Source: a virus | Strand: one strand, 5' to 3' | Length of the DNA: 51,388 bases | Virus record (IMG/VR): IMGVR_UViG_3300044673_000514 | Span: 1-51,388 of that record | Shown here: positions 32,979 through 40,182 of the stretch, one piece after another | Numbering within the stretch: position 1 is the first letter of the stretch | Layout of the letters: every line of letters starts with the position of its first letter | Position numbers and translations under genes: made by a program | The notes under the pieces: generated by a model | The model's input: only the letters and a program-made list of their open reading frames with translations | What the model was told of the DNA's origin: nothing | The model's database searches: none

Positions 32979-33854
32979 TCACGAGAACTTGCCACGACAC
33001 TGCTTCCAATAGCTGCAGTGTTCAGCATTGCAGCACCAGCTGCCGATCTGGGCTTTGGGGAACACGCCCTGGCGAACGAACTCCGCGACCTGGTTGATGT
33101 GGTCGACGAAGATCTCGATTTGGGCCGAACCACGGATGCCGTCACCGCGATGGTAGATGGCACCCTTCTTCTGGTCCAGGTACTGATCGACCCGGACGTC
33201 CTGCAAGCCCATCACATGGGCGTACAGAGTCATTTGCGTGTCGTCATCGACTTCCTTCTGCGACCACTTGGCCGAGCCGGTCTTGTGGTCGACGACGACA
33301 CGCTGTTTGGGCGCGAGAGCGACGTCTTCGGGCGCCATGCCGGGCGAGGCCAGCGCCGGCACCTCGTCGATCATGTCGATGAAGCCGATGACGGGGACAT
33401 CGCCGAGCCGCTTGGCGAACCCTTGCTCGAGCGCCACGGGGTTGAGACGCGGAAGCGCCTGCATGTAGAACACGTTGTAGAGGCGGATCGCCTTCTGCTC
33501 GAGCTTTTGGGCGTCCATGTCCTCGCCCCAGTTCTCGATCCGCTCCGCCTTCTCCTTCACGACTTGACGGACGACTTCGTGGCCCTCTTCGAGCGGCAGC
33601 GTCACGCCGTTCATCTTGGCGGTGAGCGTGGCCTCGATCCCGGAATGCACCGCGCTCCCATTGGTCGTGGAGACGTAGTCCGGCGTCTGCTGCTTCTCGA
33701 CGTACTTGAGCCGGTACGCCTCGCCGCAGAACAACCAGGAGTTGTACTGGCTGTGCGAGAACAAACCGCTCGGCAAGCGGGGATCTTTGAAGTCGTCCCC
33801 AACGTTCAGCACGCGCAGCAGGCGTTCGGTCCGGGACTCTTTCGTTTCGGTCAT
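32979..33854 (-). CDS. second PD-(D/E)XK nuclease, RecB/Cas4-like with Cys cluster
   Basis: A 291-residue nuclease. Motifs in order: FSHSQYNSWLFCGEAYRLKY (S-x-x-x-Y/W...C), GSAVHSGIEA (G-x-x-x-H), IGFIDMIDE (catalytic Asp), QRVVVDHKTGSAKW (Asp-x-Lys), and DTQMTLYAHVMG (Q-x-x-x-Y). The C-terminus has WCCNAEHCSYWKQCRGK, which with the N-terminal Cys could hold a 4Fe-4S cluster, as in AddB/Cas4. It likely trims or resects DNA ends, perhaps with the SNF2-type helicase two genes upstream. The start overlaps the upstream gene end by 4 bases. Confidence 0.8.
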   Translation of the reverse strand: MTETKESRTERLLRVLNVGDDFKDPRLPSGLFSHSQYNSWLFCGEAYRLKYVEKQQTPDYVSTTNGSAVHSGIEATLTAKMNGVTLPLEEGHEVVRQVVKEKAERIENWGEDMDAQKLEQKAIRLYNVFYMQALPRLNPVALEQGFAKRLGDVPVIGFIDMIDEVPALASPGMAPEDVALAPKQRVVVDHKTGSAKWSQKEVDDDTQMTLYAHVMGLQDVRVDQYLDQKKGAIYHRGDGIRGSAQIEIFVDHINQVAEFVRQGVFPKAQIGSWCCNAEHCSYWKQCRGKFS

Positions 33855-34321
33855 GCGAGCTCCTCATTGAACGAGGTCGGAGGTTTGGCCGTTCCCCCTT
33901 TGCGCTGCTTGGGCCCGCGCTCGCGCTCGAGACGGGCTTCCAGTTCGCGCGACTGCTCGAGGATGGCGCGGGGTGACCCTGCCACACTTTCCCCGACGAA
34001 GCCATCAGCGCCTGGCGTCGGGGCGTCGAGGCTGGCGTCAGGGTCGCCGCGAGCGGCGTACTTCTCGAGGTCGGTTTCGGTGGGGTCCGTGATCGGCGGG
34101 TTGTCGGGGTCTGCGGTGCGGAGGGCGGCAGGCGTGCTCCGGGGCGGAGGCACGGTGCGTGTCGGGGTCGTTCCCGTACGGCGTTCCGAAGCCGGCACGG
34201 GCACGTCGTTGATGACGATCTCGAGCTCGTCGGGGATACGCACGGTCTCGCGGGTGAACTCACTGTCGAAGTGCTGGCACAGGATGTCCAGCAAATCGTC
34301 CGGACCCAAAAGAACTTTCAT
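33851..34321 (-). CDS. hypothetical protein, 156 aa
   Basis: The ATG at 34321 overlaps the SNF2-type gene stop by 4 bases, and the stop overlaps the nuclease ATG by 4 bases. The gene is thus locked between helicase and nuclease. The first 45 residues form a compact region (MKVLLGPDDLLDILCQHFDS, VRIPDELEIVINDVPV). The rest is rich in Pro, Thr, Asp and Glu and looks disordered until a final charged helix (SRELEARLERERGPKQRKG). A linker or adaptor between helicase and nuclease would fit, but this is inference from position. Confidence 0.62.
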   Translation of the reverse strand: MKVLLGPDDLLDILCQHFDSEFTRETVRIPDELEIVINDVPVPASERRTGTTPTRTVPPPRSTPAALRTADPDNPPITDPTETDLEKYAARGDPDASLDAPTPGADGFVGESVAGSPRAILEQSRELEARLERERGPKQRKGGTAKPPTSFNEELA

Positions 34322-36399
34322 TTCAGCACCTCTGCGTGAGCGATCGTACGCTTCGCCGATCGTTTGTACAAACAGCCGGGGTCGAACAATGACACACCGT
34401 CTTGCAGACACTCATACCGCTTTTTGCACCCGACGCACGCAAGCTTGCTGGTCAGGATGGCGCTGAGATCTTGTTTCTGATCCAGGGCCTTGACTTTGTA
34501 CTCCTCGACGGTGTCCTGCATCAACAACCGGTAGACGGTCGTCTTCTGGTGCTGGCCGACGCGGTAGTTGCGGTCGAGCGACTGCAGGTACAGATCCATC
34601 TTCCAGTCCAGGCAGTAGTAGACCATGTAGGTCGCGGCGTTGAGTGTGATCCCGACGCCCGTACTGACCTGTCCCAGGTAGACCTGGCACGTGGGGTCTT
34701 CGTTGAACTTGTCGACTTTCTGCTGCGGCTTGGTGGTCTCACCGTCCATGCGCACGAAACCCCACTGCCGCTCCTGTAGCAACTCCTGGATCTGGTTCAA
34801 CTCGGCGTGATAGTACGCCCAGATGATCACCTTGCGTTTGGGGTCCGCGAGAAGGTCATCGAGGAGTTCGGTCAACGCCGCCAGCTTGGGATTCTCTTTC
34901 AGGTAGTTGGCGCTGGTCGGCGGCGGGCGCGTCTCCTTCTTGCAGAGAGCGGTGTACGGGACGATCGACGCGTCGACGCAGTCGCGCAAGTGCTCACAGC
35001 CATCGCACAGGGTGGTCTTGTTGCCCTTATCGAGGATGAACCCTGAGCAAACCTGTCCCAGCTTGTTCAGCAACGTCGCAGCGTTCTGGACTTCGAGGTC
35101 TGACCCCGAAGGTTTGTCGAAGAACGACTGGAGATCTGCGCCCATGGCGGTGACGAGCGTGTTGTACAGGCGACGCTGTTCGGCGCTCATCTTCACCTTG
35201 ATGTCGATGAAGGTACGCTCGGGGAGATCGAGACAGTCAGCTTTCTTTTTGGTGTCTGAAACGCGTCCGACACGTTCATTGATCACGTCGAGATTCTTGA
35301 AGCCTGTGACAATGCGCCGATTGTGCGGTGACCGCTCGAGAAACAGATCGGAGAACCGAAACCAATCTTCGGGGAAGATCGCCGGAGACAGGAACTTCAT
35401 CTGAGGATAGAAGTGCGTCGGATTCCCCGACGTCGGTGTGCCCGACAACAACTCCCGGTGCGACGCCTTCTTGCTCAACTCGACGATGACCTTCGTTTGC
35501 TGGGCGGTCTGATCTTTGATGTTCTGGCTTTCGTCGACGAGGATGCGGTTGTACTTCAGGTTTTCCAACCACTGCACGCTCTTGGCCGCTTCCGTCGTTG
35601 CGATCCGGTCCAGTTCAACGAACGACACGCCATCAGCCCACAGGGTGGCGAGACGCTTCTGATCGTCTGGGAGCGCAACGCGTTTGACGATGTTCATGAG
35701 CGTCTTTCGACCGCTCTCCGTCAGAGGTTTGCCTTGACGCGTCAGCTCTTTCAGGAACGCCTCGGTGTCCTTGTGCACTTCGGGCAAGCCCATCGTGCGT
35801 GCGGTCCCATAACTCGCGACGATGATGTCGTAGTCGGCGGCCTGTAGCAGCGCTTCGCGTTTTTCAGCAGTGCTGCCTGTCAGCGCGATGGCGTTCAACT
35901 CGCCGCCACCGTGGATCTTGACTTCTTTGACCCAGTTGTCGAGGGTGACCTTCTGCGACAAGATCAAGAGTTTCTGTGTCGGATCTTGCAGTCGAGCCGC
36001 GCGGAAGGCATCGATTGCGACCTTGGACTTGCCACAGCCAGGCTCCCACCACAGCGCGAACCGCGGGTGGTGATGGAACAACGTCAACCCGTGCATCTGA
36101 TGGTCGAGTGGTCGGGTGTGGTACGTCAGCTGCGACGGGAGCTCACGGTCCTGCAATCGGCGGGGCAGCTCAGCCAACTCCCGCATGTACTGCTCAGCGG
36201 CCGGGCTGTACTGCAGCGTTTTGTCGACAGTCCGCAGATCGCTGATGACAAGGGGGCCGAACGGCGGGTACGCGGGGAAGATCCAGCGCGTGCGCTTCTT
36301 GTCGTAGGTGCCCGCGTGCACCCGCGTGTACTTGGGGTCGGAGCCGGCGATGATGAAGCCCGGCGTGCCGTTGAACATCTGGAAGTCGAGAGTCGCCAT
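34318..36399 (-). CDS. SNF2-type superfamily 2 helicase/translocase
   Basis: A 693-residue ATPase. Motif I is WWEPGCGKSKVAID (about residue 120). Motif Ia is LLILSQKVTLDNWVKEV. Motif II is RILVDESQNIKD (about 285), with SGTPTSGNP as motif III. QVYLGQVSTGVGITLNAA is motif V, and QSLDRNYRVGQHQKTTVYRL is motif VI (about 608). The order and the R-x-G-Q ending are typical of the SNF2/Rad54 branch, which translocates on duplex DNA. Two Cys clusters, CDGCEHLRDC in the middle and CVGCKKRYEC near the C-terminus, suggest metal binding. It is the first gene of a leftward operon ending in ParB. Confidence 0.87.
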   Translation of the reverse strand: MATLDFQMFNGTPGFIIAGSDPKYTRVHAGTYDKKRTRWIFPAYPPFGPLVISDLRTVDKTLQYSPAAEQYMRELAELPRRLQDRELPSQLTYHTRPLDHQMHGLTLFHHHPRFALWWEPGCGKSKVAIDAFRAARLQDPTQKLLILSQKVTLDNWVKEVKIHGGGELNAIALTGSTAEKREALLQAADYDIIVASYGTARTMGLPEVHKDTEAFLKELTRQGKPLTESGRKTLMNIVKRVALPDDQKRLATLWADGVSFVELDRIATTEAAKSVQWLENLKYNRILVDESQNIKDQTAQQTKVIVELSKKASHRELLSGTPTSGNPTHFYPQMKFLSPAIFPEDWFRFSDLFLERSPHNRRIVTGFKNLDVINERVGRVSDTKKKADCLDLPERTFIDIKVKMSAEQRRLYNTLVTAMGADLQSFFDKPSGSDLEVQNAATLLNKLGQVCSGFILDKGNKTTLCDGCEHLRDCVDASIVPYTALCKKETRPPPTSANYLKENPKLAALTELLDDLLADPKRKVIIWAYYHAELNQIQELLQERQWGFVRMDGETTKPQQKVDKFNEDPTCQVYLGQVSTGVGITLNAATYMVYYCLDWKMDLYLQSLDRNYRVGQHQKTTVYRLLMQDTVEEYKVKALDQKQDLSAILTSKLACVGCKKRYECLQDGVSLFDPGCLYKRSAKRTIAHAEVLK

Positions 36400-36443
36400 C
36401 GGAAACCTGTTTACCGGATAAACCCGGACTGGTAAAGGGACGC
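36400..36443. promoter_or_regulatory. divergent control region with inverted repeat
   Basis: These 44 bases separate the leftward SNF2-type gene from the rightward HNH gene. They hold GTTTA-CCGGA-TAAAC (36409-36423). TTTACC (36410-36415) can also pair with GGTAAA (36431-36436). Symmetry of this type between divergent starts fits an operator or overlapping promoters. Confidence 0.4.
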
Positions 36444-36926
36444 ATGCGTCGGTCCGCGAAAGACGTCAAGCGAAAACGATGCGTGATCTGCCAAAAGCAG
36501 AAGCAGGCGGAGCAGTTTTCCCGCGCAGCGACAGGGTACCTCTGCTCTTACTGCAAGCCGTGCGCGCGGGACCGCGCTCGAACATGGGCGCGAACGCATC
36601 GCAAGGAGGCGAACGCTCGTGGAGCTGCGCTTCGGGCCGAACGTCGCGCCTGGTTGGACAGCCTGAAGAATCAGCCCTGCTTAGACTGCGGCATCCACTA
36701 TCCGCCTTACGTGATGGATTTCGATCACCGAGACGTCCGGAAGAAGGTAGCGTCGGTTTCCGCCTTGGCGCTGAAGGCCACGCCCAAAGCGGCTATACTT
36801 GCGGAGATTGCCAAGTGTGACCTGGTCTGCGCGAACTGTCATCGGGAGCGAACGCATCAGCAGCGTCTCCGGGGCGAGATCGCCGTGAACAAAAGGAAGC
36901 CGCGATGTCGAACGACTTCTCCGTGA
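36444..36926 (+). CDS. HNH endonuclease
   Basis: A 160-residue protein. An N-terminal Cys-rich unit, CVICQKQK ... YLCSYCKPCARDRAR, is followed by a basic helical linker. The HNH core follows: CLDCGIHYPPYVMDFDHRDV, with the metal-binding DFDH, then CDLVCANCHRERTHQQR carrying the final Cys-x-x-Cys-His. HNH enzymes next to portal or terminase genes often assist packaging nicking; free-standing ones may be homing endonucleases. The gene extends 22 bases into the portal gene in another frame, and the AT-rich start of the portal gene coincides with this junction. Confidence 0.85.
   Translation: MRRSAKDVKRKRCVICQKQKQAEQFSRAATGYLCSYCKPCARDRARTWARTHRKEANARGAALRAERRAWLDSLKNQPCLDCGIHYPPYVMDFDHRDVRKKVASVSALALKATPKAAILAEIAKCDLVCANCHRERTHQQRLRGEIAVNKRKPRCRTTSP
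36793..36803 (+). promoter_or_regulatory. candidate promoter box CTATACTTGCG upstream of the portal gene
   Basis: CTATACTTGCG lies inside the HNH gene, 112 bases before the portal ATG. It shares its first eight bases with the boxes at 40170 and 50359. It may be a phage -10-type promoter for portal, but being inside a coding region it could be coincidental. Confidence 0.3.
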
Positions 36927-38644
36927 CAGATAGCTTGACTGCTTTTGATAGAGCTGCGTCACACCCAAATCCTGCATTTGATTTCCTCACGGGCTTTGCG
37001 CCTCGTAAGCTAAAAGATCTCTTTAAGTGGTCCGAATACTTACTATATAATAGCGCGCACATTTACGCGGCATTGCGTAAGTTCGGCGAGCTGGTGGTCA
37101 CCGACATCGAGTACGGCGGCAGCAACGACACGTTGCGCGGGCGGTACCGGAAGCTCTACCGGAAGACGTTGAAGATCAAGGGCGCACTTCTGCGCGCGTC
37201 ACTCGACAAGTACGTCTACGGCAACCACTTCACGTCGATCTACAAACCCTTCCTGCGCTTCTTGAAGTGTCCGCAGTGTCAGCTGCTGACCAACATCAAG
37301 CACGTCGAATACAAGTTTGATCTCAAGAAGCTGACCTTCCGGTACACCTGCAAGCGCTGTCGGAAGGCCGTCGACGGCATCGTCATCGACCGTAAGAACG
37401 TGGCGCCGGAGAAGATCCACATCATCCGCTGGGACCCCAAGCAGATGGACGTGGAGTACAATCCGATCACGGGTGAGTCGCTCTACTACTTCAACATTCC
37501 GCAAGAGATCAAGGACAAGGTTCGCGCAGGGTCGAAGCACCTCATCAACTCGATGCCTTTCGAGTGGCTGCAGAACATCCGCGACAACAAGCTCTTCCGG
37601 TTCGAGAAGAACGCCATCTTCCACATGAAGGTGGCCGCGCCTTCGGGCATCGATCAGCAGTGGGGCTTTCCGCCGCTGGCTTCGACGCTGAAGCTCTTCC
37701 TCTACACGATGGTGCTGCGCAAGGCCAACGAGGCCATCGCGCTCGAGCACATCGTGCCCATGCGCATCCTGCACCCGGTGCAGAACGGCGCCACGGCCAG
37801 CGACCCCGGCATGATGCTGAATCTGCAGCGGTGGCAGGAGGAGACGAAGCAGAACATCCGCCGCTGGCGCCGCGACCCGCTGCACGTCATGTTCGCCCCG
37901 GTGCCGCTCGGCGTGGCCACCATGGGCGGCGACGGCCGCGCGATGCTCACCCTCGGGGAGACGCAAGAAGCCGACAAGGCCATCATGGCGGCGCTCGGTG
38001 TGCCGGTGGAGTTCCTCTACGGCGGCCTGACGAAGGCGGGCATGGAGGCTACTCTGCGCTTGATTGAAAATCAGACGCAGAACGACGCCGACGACATGAA
38101 CGACCTGCTGCAGTGGTACACCGATCAGCTGTCGAACTACCTGGGCTGGGAGAACATCGACACTGAGCTCGTGCCGCTCAAAATGGTCGACGACACCGAG
38201 ACCAAGCAGACGATCATCAGTCTGGCCACTGGTCCCGTGCCTATCGTGTCGCTCACGACCATGGCGGATCGCCTCGGTCTCGATCTCGACAAAGAGCGAA
38301 AGAAGCGCAAGCAAGAGGCGATCGACGAGGCCAAGTTCAAGCAGGAGCTCGAGACCGAGCTGCAGAAGATGCAAAACACGCTCGCGCAACGAGTGCAGCA
38401 AGAGGTCGGCGGGGCCGCGGGCCTCAACTACGACCAGCAGGCTGTCATCGCGCAAGCGGATCAGATCGTGTCCCAGCTCATGGGTGTGGACCCCAACACC
38501 CGCAAATCGCAGCTGCACAGCTTGCAGACCGAGGACATGGTGATGTATTCGGTCGTGATTCAGCGGCTCGAAGAGCAGCAAACCCAGCAGACCGCGCAGC
38601 TCCGTGCGCAGGCTCAAGGTGGCGGACAGCCGCCGCAGCAGTGA
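36905..38644 (+). CDS. portal protein with zinc-ribbon insertion
   Basis: A 579-residue protein of the phage portal type, forming the ring through which DNA enters the capsid. Diagnostic stretches are NSAHIYAALRKFGELVVTDI, IHIIRWDPKQMDVEYNPITG, RWQEETKQNIRRWRRDP, and ALGVPVEFLYGGLTKAGMEA (the portal crown/stem signature region). YTDQLSNYLGW follows. CPQC (about 121-124) and CKRC (about 148-151) form a zinc ribbon inside the N-terminal half. The C-terminus is Gln-rich coiled coil. The first 50 codons (36905-37060) are clearly more AT-rich than the rest and contain TATATAATAG, so regulatory signals may be embedded there. Confidence 0.88.
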   Translation: MSNDFSVTDSLTAFDRAASHPNPAFDFLTGFAPRKLKDLFKWSEYLLYNSAHIYAALRKFGELVVTDIEYGGSNDTLRGRYRKLYRKTLKIKGALLRASLDKYVYGNHFTSIYKPFLRFLKCPQCQLLTNIKHVEYKFDLKKLTFRYTCKRCRKAVDGIVIDRKNVAPEKIHIIRWDPKQMDVEYNPITGESLYYFNIPQEIKDKVRAGSKHLINSMPFEWLQNIRDNKLFRFEKNAIFHMKVAAPSGIDQQWGFPPLASTLKLFLYTMVLRKANEAIALEHIVPMRILHPVQNGATASDPGMMLNLQRWQEETKQNIRRWRRDPLHVMFAPVPLGVATMGGDGRAMLTLGETQEADKAIMAALGVPVEFLYGGLTKAGMEATLRLIENQTQNDADDMNDLLQWYTDQLSNYLGWENIDTELVPLKMVDDTETKQTIISLATGPVPIVSLTTMADRLGLDLDKERKKRKQEAIDEAKFKQELETELQKMQNTLAQRVQQEVGGAAGLNYDQQAVIAQADQIVSQLMGVDPNTRKSQLHSLQTEDMVMYSVVIQRLEEQQTQQTAQLRAQAQGGGQPPQQ

Positions 38645-38650
38645 GGACTC

Positions 38651-39196
38651 ATGGCAGGCCCAGCTGACAACGACACGTTCGCCGTTCTGCTCTCCAAGGC
38701 ATCCGCCATCCCTGAAGTCGCCACCGGCGACGGACAGGATCTGCCGGACGGCTTCCCTCTCAAGAAGCACCCGCATCACCGCGTGGTGGACACCAAGGAT
38801 GACCCGACGGGTGTCGAGGGGACTGTCGCGTTCGACTTCTCCTGCAAACGCGCCGTTTTCGTGATCTTCAAGCCGTGGCACACCTGCAAGCGGTGCTTGG
38901 AGGCGACAGGGATCGACCCCTCGCTGCTTCCGGCGGACGGCGAGTACGTGTGCCCGCACACGCAGCTGGCGGAATACCAGGCCATGGTGGACCGTGGCTT
39001 GGCGGGGCAATCGATCCTCGCGCCTGAAGCAGAGTACGTGCAGCGCGATGGCTCCATCCTCGTGTCGACGAAGTGGTACGAAAAGAAGCTGCGGACCACG
39101 CCACTCCCATCGACGTCGACGCGCGCGGCAGCGGCTGCTGCCGCAATCAAGGCCAGCTCCAATCCGCCCATGCAGCAGGATGAGCCAGATCTGTAG
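38651..39196 (+). CDS. hypothetical protein downstream of portal, 181 aa
   Basis: It starts 6 bases after the portal stop, with GAGG upstream. The middle contains CKRCLEATGIDPSLLPADGE followed by VCPHTQLAEY, a possible three-Cys-plus-His zinc site. Beta-like strands surround it (EGTVAFDFSCKRAVFVIF). The C-terminal part is Ala- and Ser-rich. In many phages the gene after portal encodes a protease, scaffold or head protein, but no catalytic triad or scaffold-like coiled coil is visible here. Confidence 0.65.
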   Translation: MAGPADNDTFAVLLSKASAIPEVATGDGQDLPDGFPLKKHPHHRVVDTKDDPTGVEGTVAFDFSCKRAVFVIFKPWHTCKRCLEATGIDPSLLPADGEYVCPHTQLAEYQAMVDRGLAGQSILAPEAEYVQRDGSILVSTKWYEKKLRTTPLPSTSTRAAAAAAAIKASSNPPMQQDEPDL

Positions 39197-39211
39197 CCAA
39201 AAAGAGACCGA

Positions 39212-39229
39212 CCCCTCTTGCGAGGGGTA
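39212..39229. terminator. hairpin between convergent genes
   Basis: ACCCCTC-TTGC-GAGGGGT forms a perfect 7-bp stem 16 bases after the stop at 39196. On the minus strand a TTTTT run lies about 9 bases beyond the hairpin; on the plus strand there is no T run. It may stop transcripts from both sides, but is weaker than the terminators at 28854 and 50301. Confidence 0.45.
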
Positions 39230-39291
39230 GCCTCTCCGATCGCTAGCTCACTTGAACAGAGTCTTGGCGATCAACTTCAGGAATCGGATTC

Positions 39292-40083
39292 TCATGCTGC
39301 ACTTTCTCGCAGGCGGCTCAGTGCCGCCTGCAACACGTCGCTTCCTCCGCTCTGTGTGAGGGCCTCGCCGACGGTGGCGTTCCCCTCTTTGGGCGATCCG
39401 TGTGCCAGCGTCGTGGCGAAGTGCCCGACGTCGTCGTCGCGGCGGTTCTTCCGCTTCTTGTTCGCCTTGTTCTTCGTCGGCTTGGCGGCATGCGACGGCT
39501 CCGCTTTCGCCGGCGCGGGCAGCGGGGCACTGCGCGACGGGAGGCGGCACGTGGCGCATCGCCCCATCAGGATGTGCGCATTGTACCTCTTGTAAGTACT
39601 CGCGATCATCCCTGCGGTGACCTCGAACTCGACGCCGCACTTGCACGTGTTGCGGTACACCGCGGTGTGCCGCGACAGGCGTCCATCGGCCACCTTCGTC
39701 AGCATCTCCTCCACGCGCGGCTGCCACCCGCGAAGGAGCTCGACGTAGTTCTCCGTGCGCGTGTTTTCGAGCCGCGCCGGCATCACGGCGTCGGCGCGAC
39801 CAACCCACATCATCGGGGCGCGCGACGCGGCCTCGAGTGCATCCGGGGTCATGCAGGCGCAGAGCTGCACCTCGTTCCACGGCTTGTCCAGGGCCATGGT
39901 AGGGTCGGCCTCGGCGCCGCAGAAGTGGCAGTGCTGCAGCGACAACTTGCGGGCGAGCAGGGCGGTCTCGTAGTTGTCCGCGCAGCCATCGCCCTCGCAC
40001 CAGGCGATGAGTGCGGCGCGCAGCACAGGGACGGCGGGGATGACGGTGAGGCTCGGGTTGGTGTTGTTGTTGATCTCGGTCAT
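39292..40083 (-). CDS. hypothetical multi-zinc-finger protein, 263 aa
   Basis: The ATG at 40083 was chosen because a GAGG site lies 6 bases upstream; an ATG at 40089 is directly against that site. Cys pairs occur at IAWCEGDGCADN, HCHFCGAEAD with LCAC after it, NTCKCGVEFE, and GRCATCRLPS. That is enough for two or three zinc sites. Between them is helical sequence (ENYVELLRGWQPRVEEMLTK). A Lys-rich tract (KPTKNKANKKRKNRRDDD) precedes the C-terminus. Basic, zinc-rich proteins often bind nucleic acid, but no family was recognised. It is divergent from the RNA polymerase gene and could regulate it. Confidence 0.65.
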   Translation of the reverse strand: MTEINNNTNPSLTVIPAVPVLRAALIAWCEGDGCADNYETALLARKLSLQHCHFCGAEADPTMALDKPWNEVQLCACMTPDALEAASRAPMMWVGRADAVMPARLENTRTENYVELLRGWQPRVEEMLTKVADGRLSRHTAVYRNTCKCGVEFEVTAGMIASTYKRYNAHILMGRCATCRLPSRSAPLPAPAKAEPSHAAKPTKNKANKKRKNRRDDDVGHFATTLAHGSPKEGNATVGEALTQSGGSDVLQAALSRLRESAA

Positions 40084-40103
40084 CAGCATCCTCGTTGTTG
40101 ATC

Positions 40104-40138
40104 AGACCCACCTTTGCGGGGGTCTCTCCTTATACCCC
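40104..40138. promoter_or_regulatory. leader hairpin and TATAAG box between divergent genes
   Basis: AGACCC (40104-40109) pairs with GGGTCT (40120-40125), with an inner CC/GG pair. On the minus strand this hairpin falls in the leader of the gene starting at 40083. CGGGGTATAAGG lies just upstream on that strand as a possible -10 element. An attenuator or promoter role is possible. Confidence 0.3.
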
Positions 40139-40169
40139 GAAAAGGCAGTCGCCTTCGCATGGCGCGGCG

Positions 40170-40180
40170 CTATACTTCGC
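40170..40180 (+). promoter_or_regulatory. candidate promoter CTATACTTCGC for the RNA polymerase gene
   Basis: CTATACTTCGC ends 2 bases before the ATG at 40183 and is identical to the 11 bases at 50359-50369. If TATACT is the -10 hexamer, transcription would begin at or next to the ATG, giving a leaderless message. No Shine-Dalgarno sequence precedes this ATG, in agreement with that idea. Earlier in-frame ATGs at 40159 and 40114 are alternatives. Confidence 0.45.
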
Positions 40181-40182
40181 CC

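Noticed and set aside
37199-39010. 603-residue minus-strand ORF opposite the portal gene
   Set aside because: Antisense shadow; composition is not protein-like and it spans the portal and the next gene.
39248-39295. 15-residue ORF (MRIRFLKLIAKTLFK) overlapping the stop of the gene ending at 39292
   Set aside because: The ATGA overlap is suggestive, but at 15 residues it cannot be told from chance.
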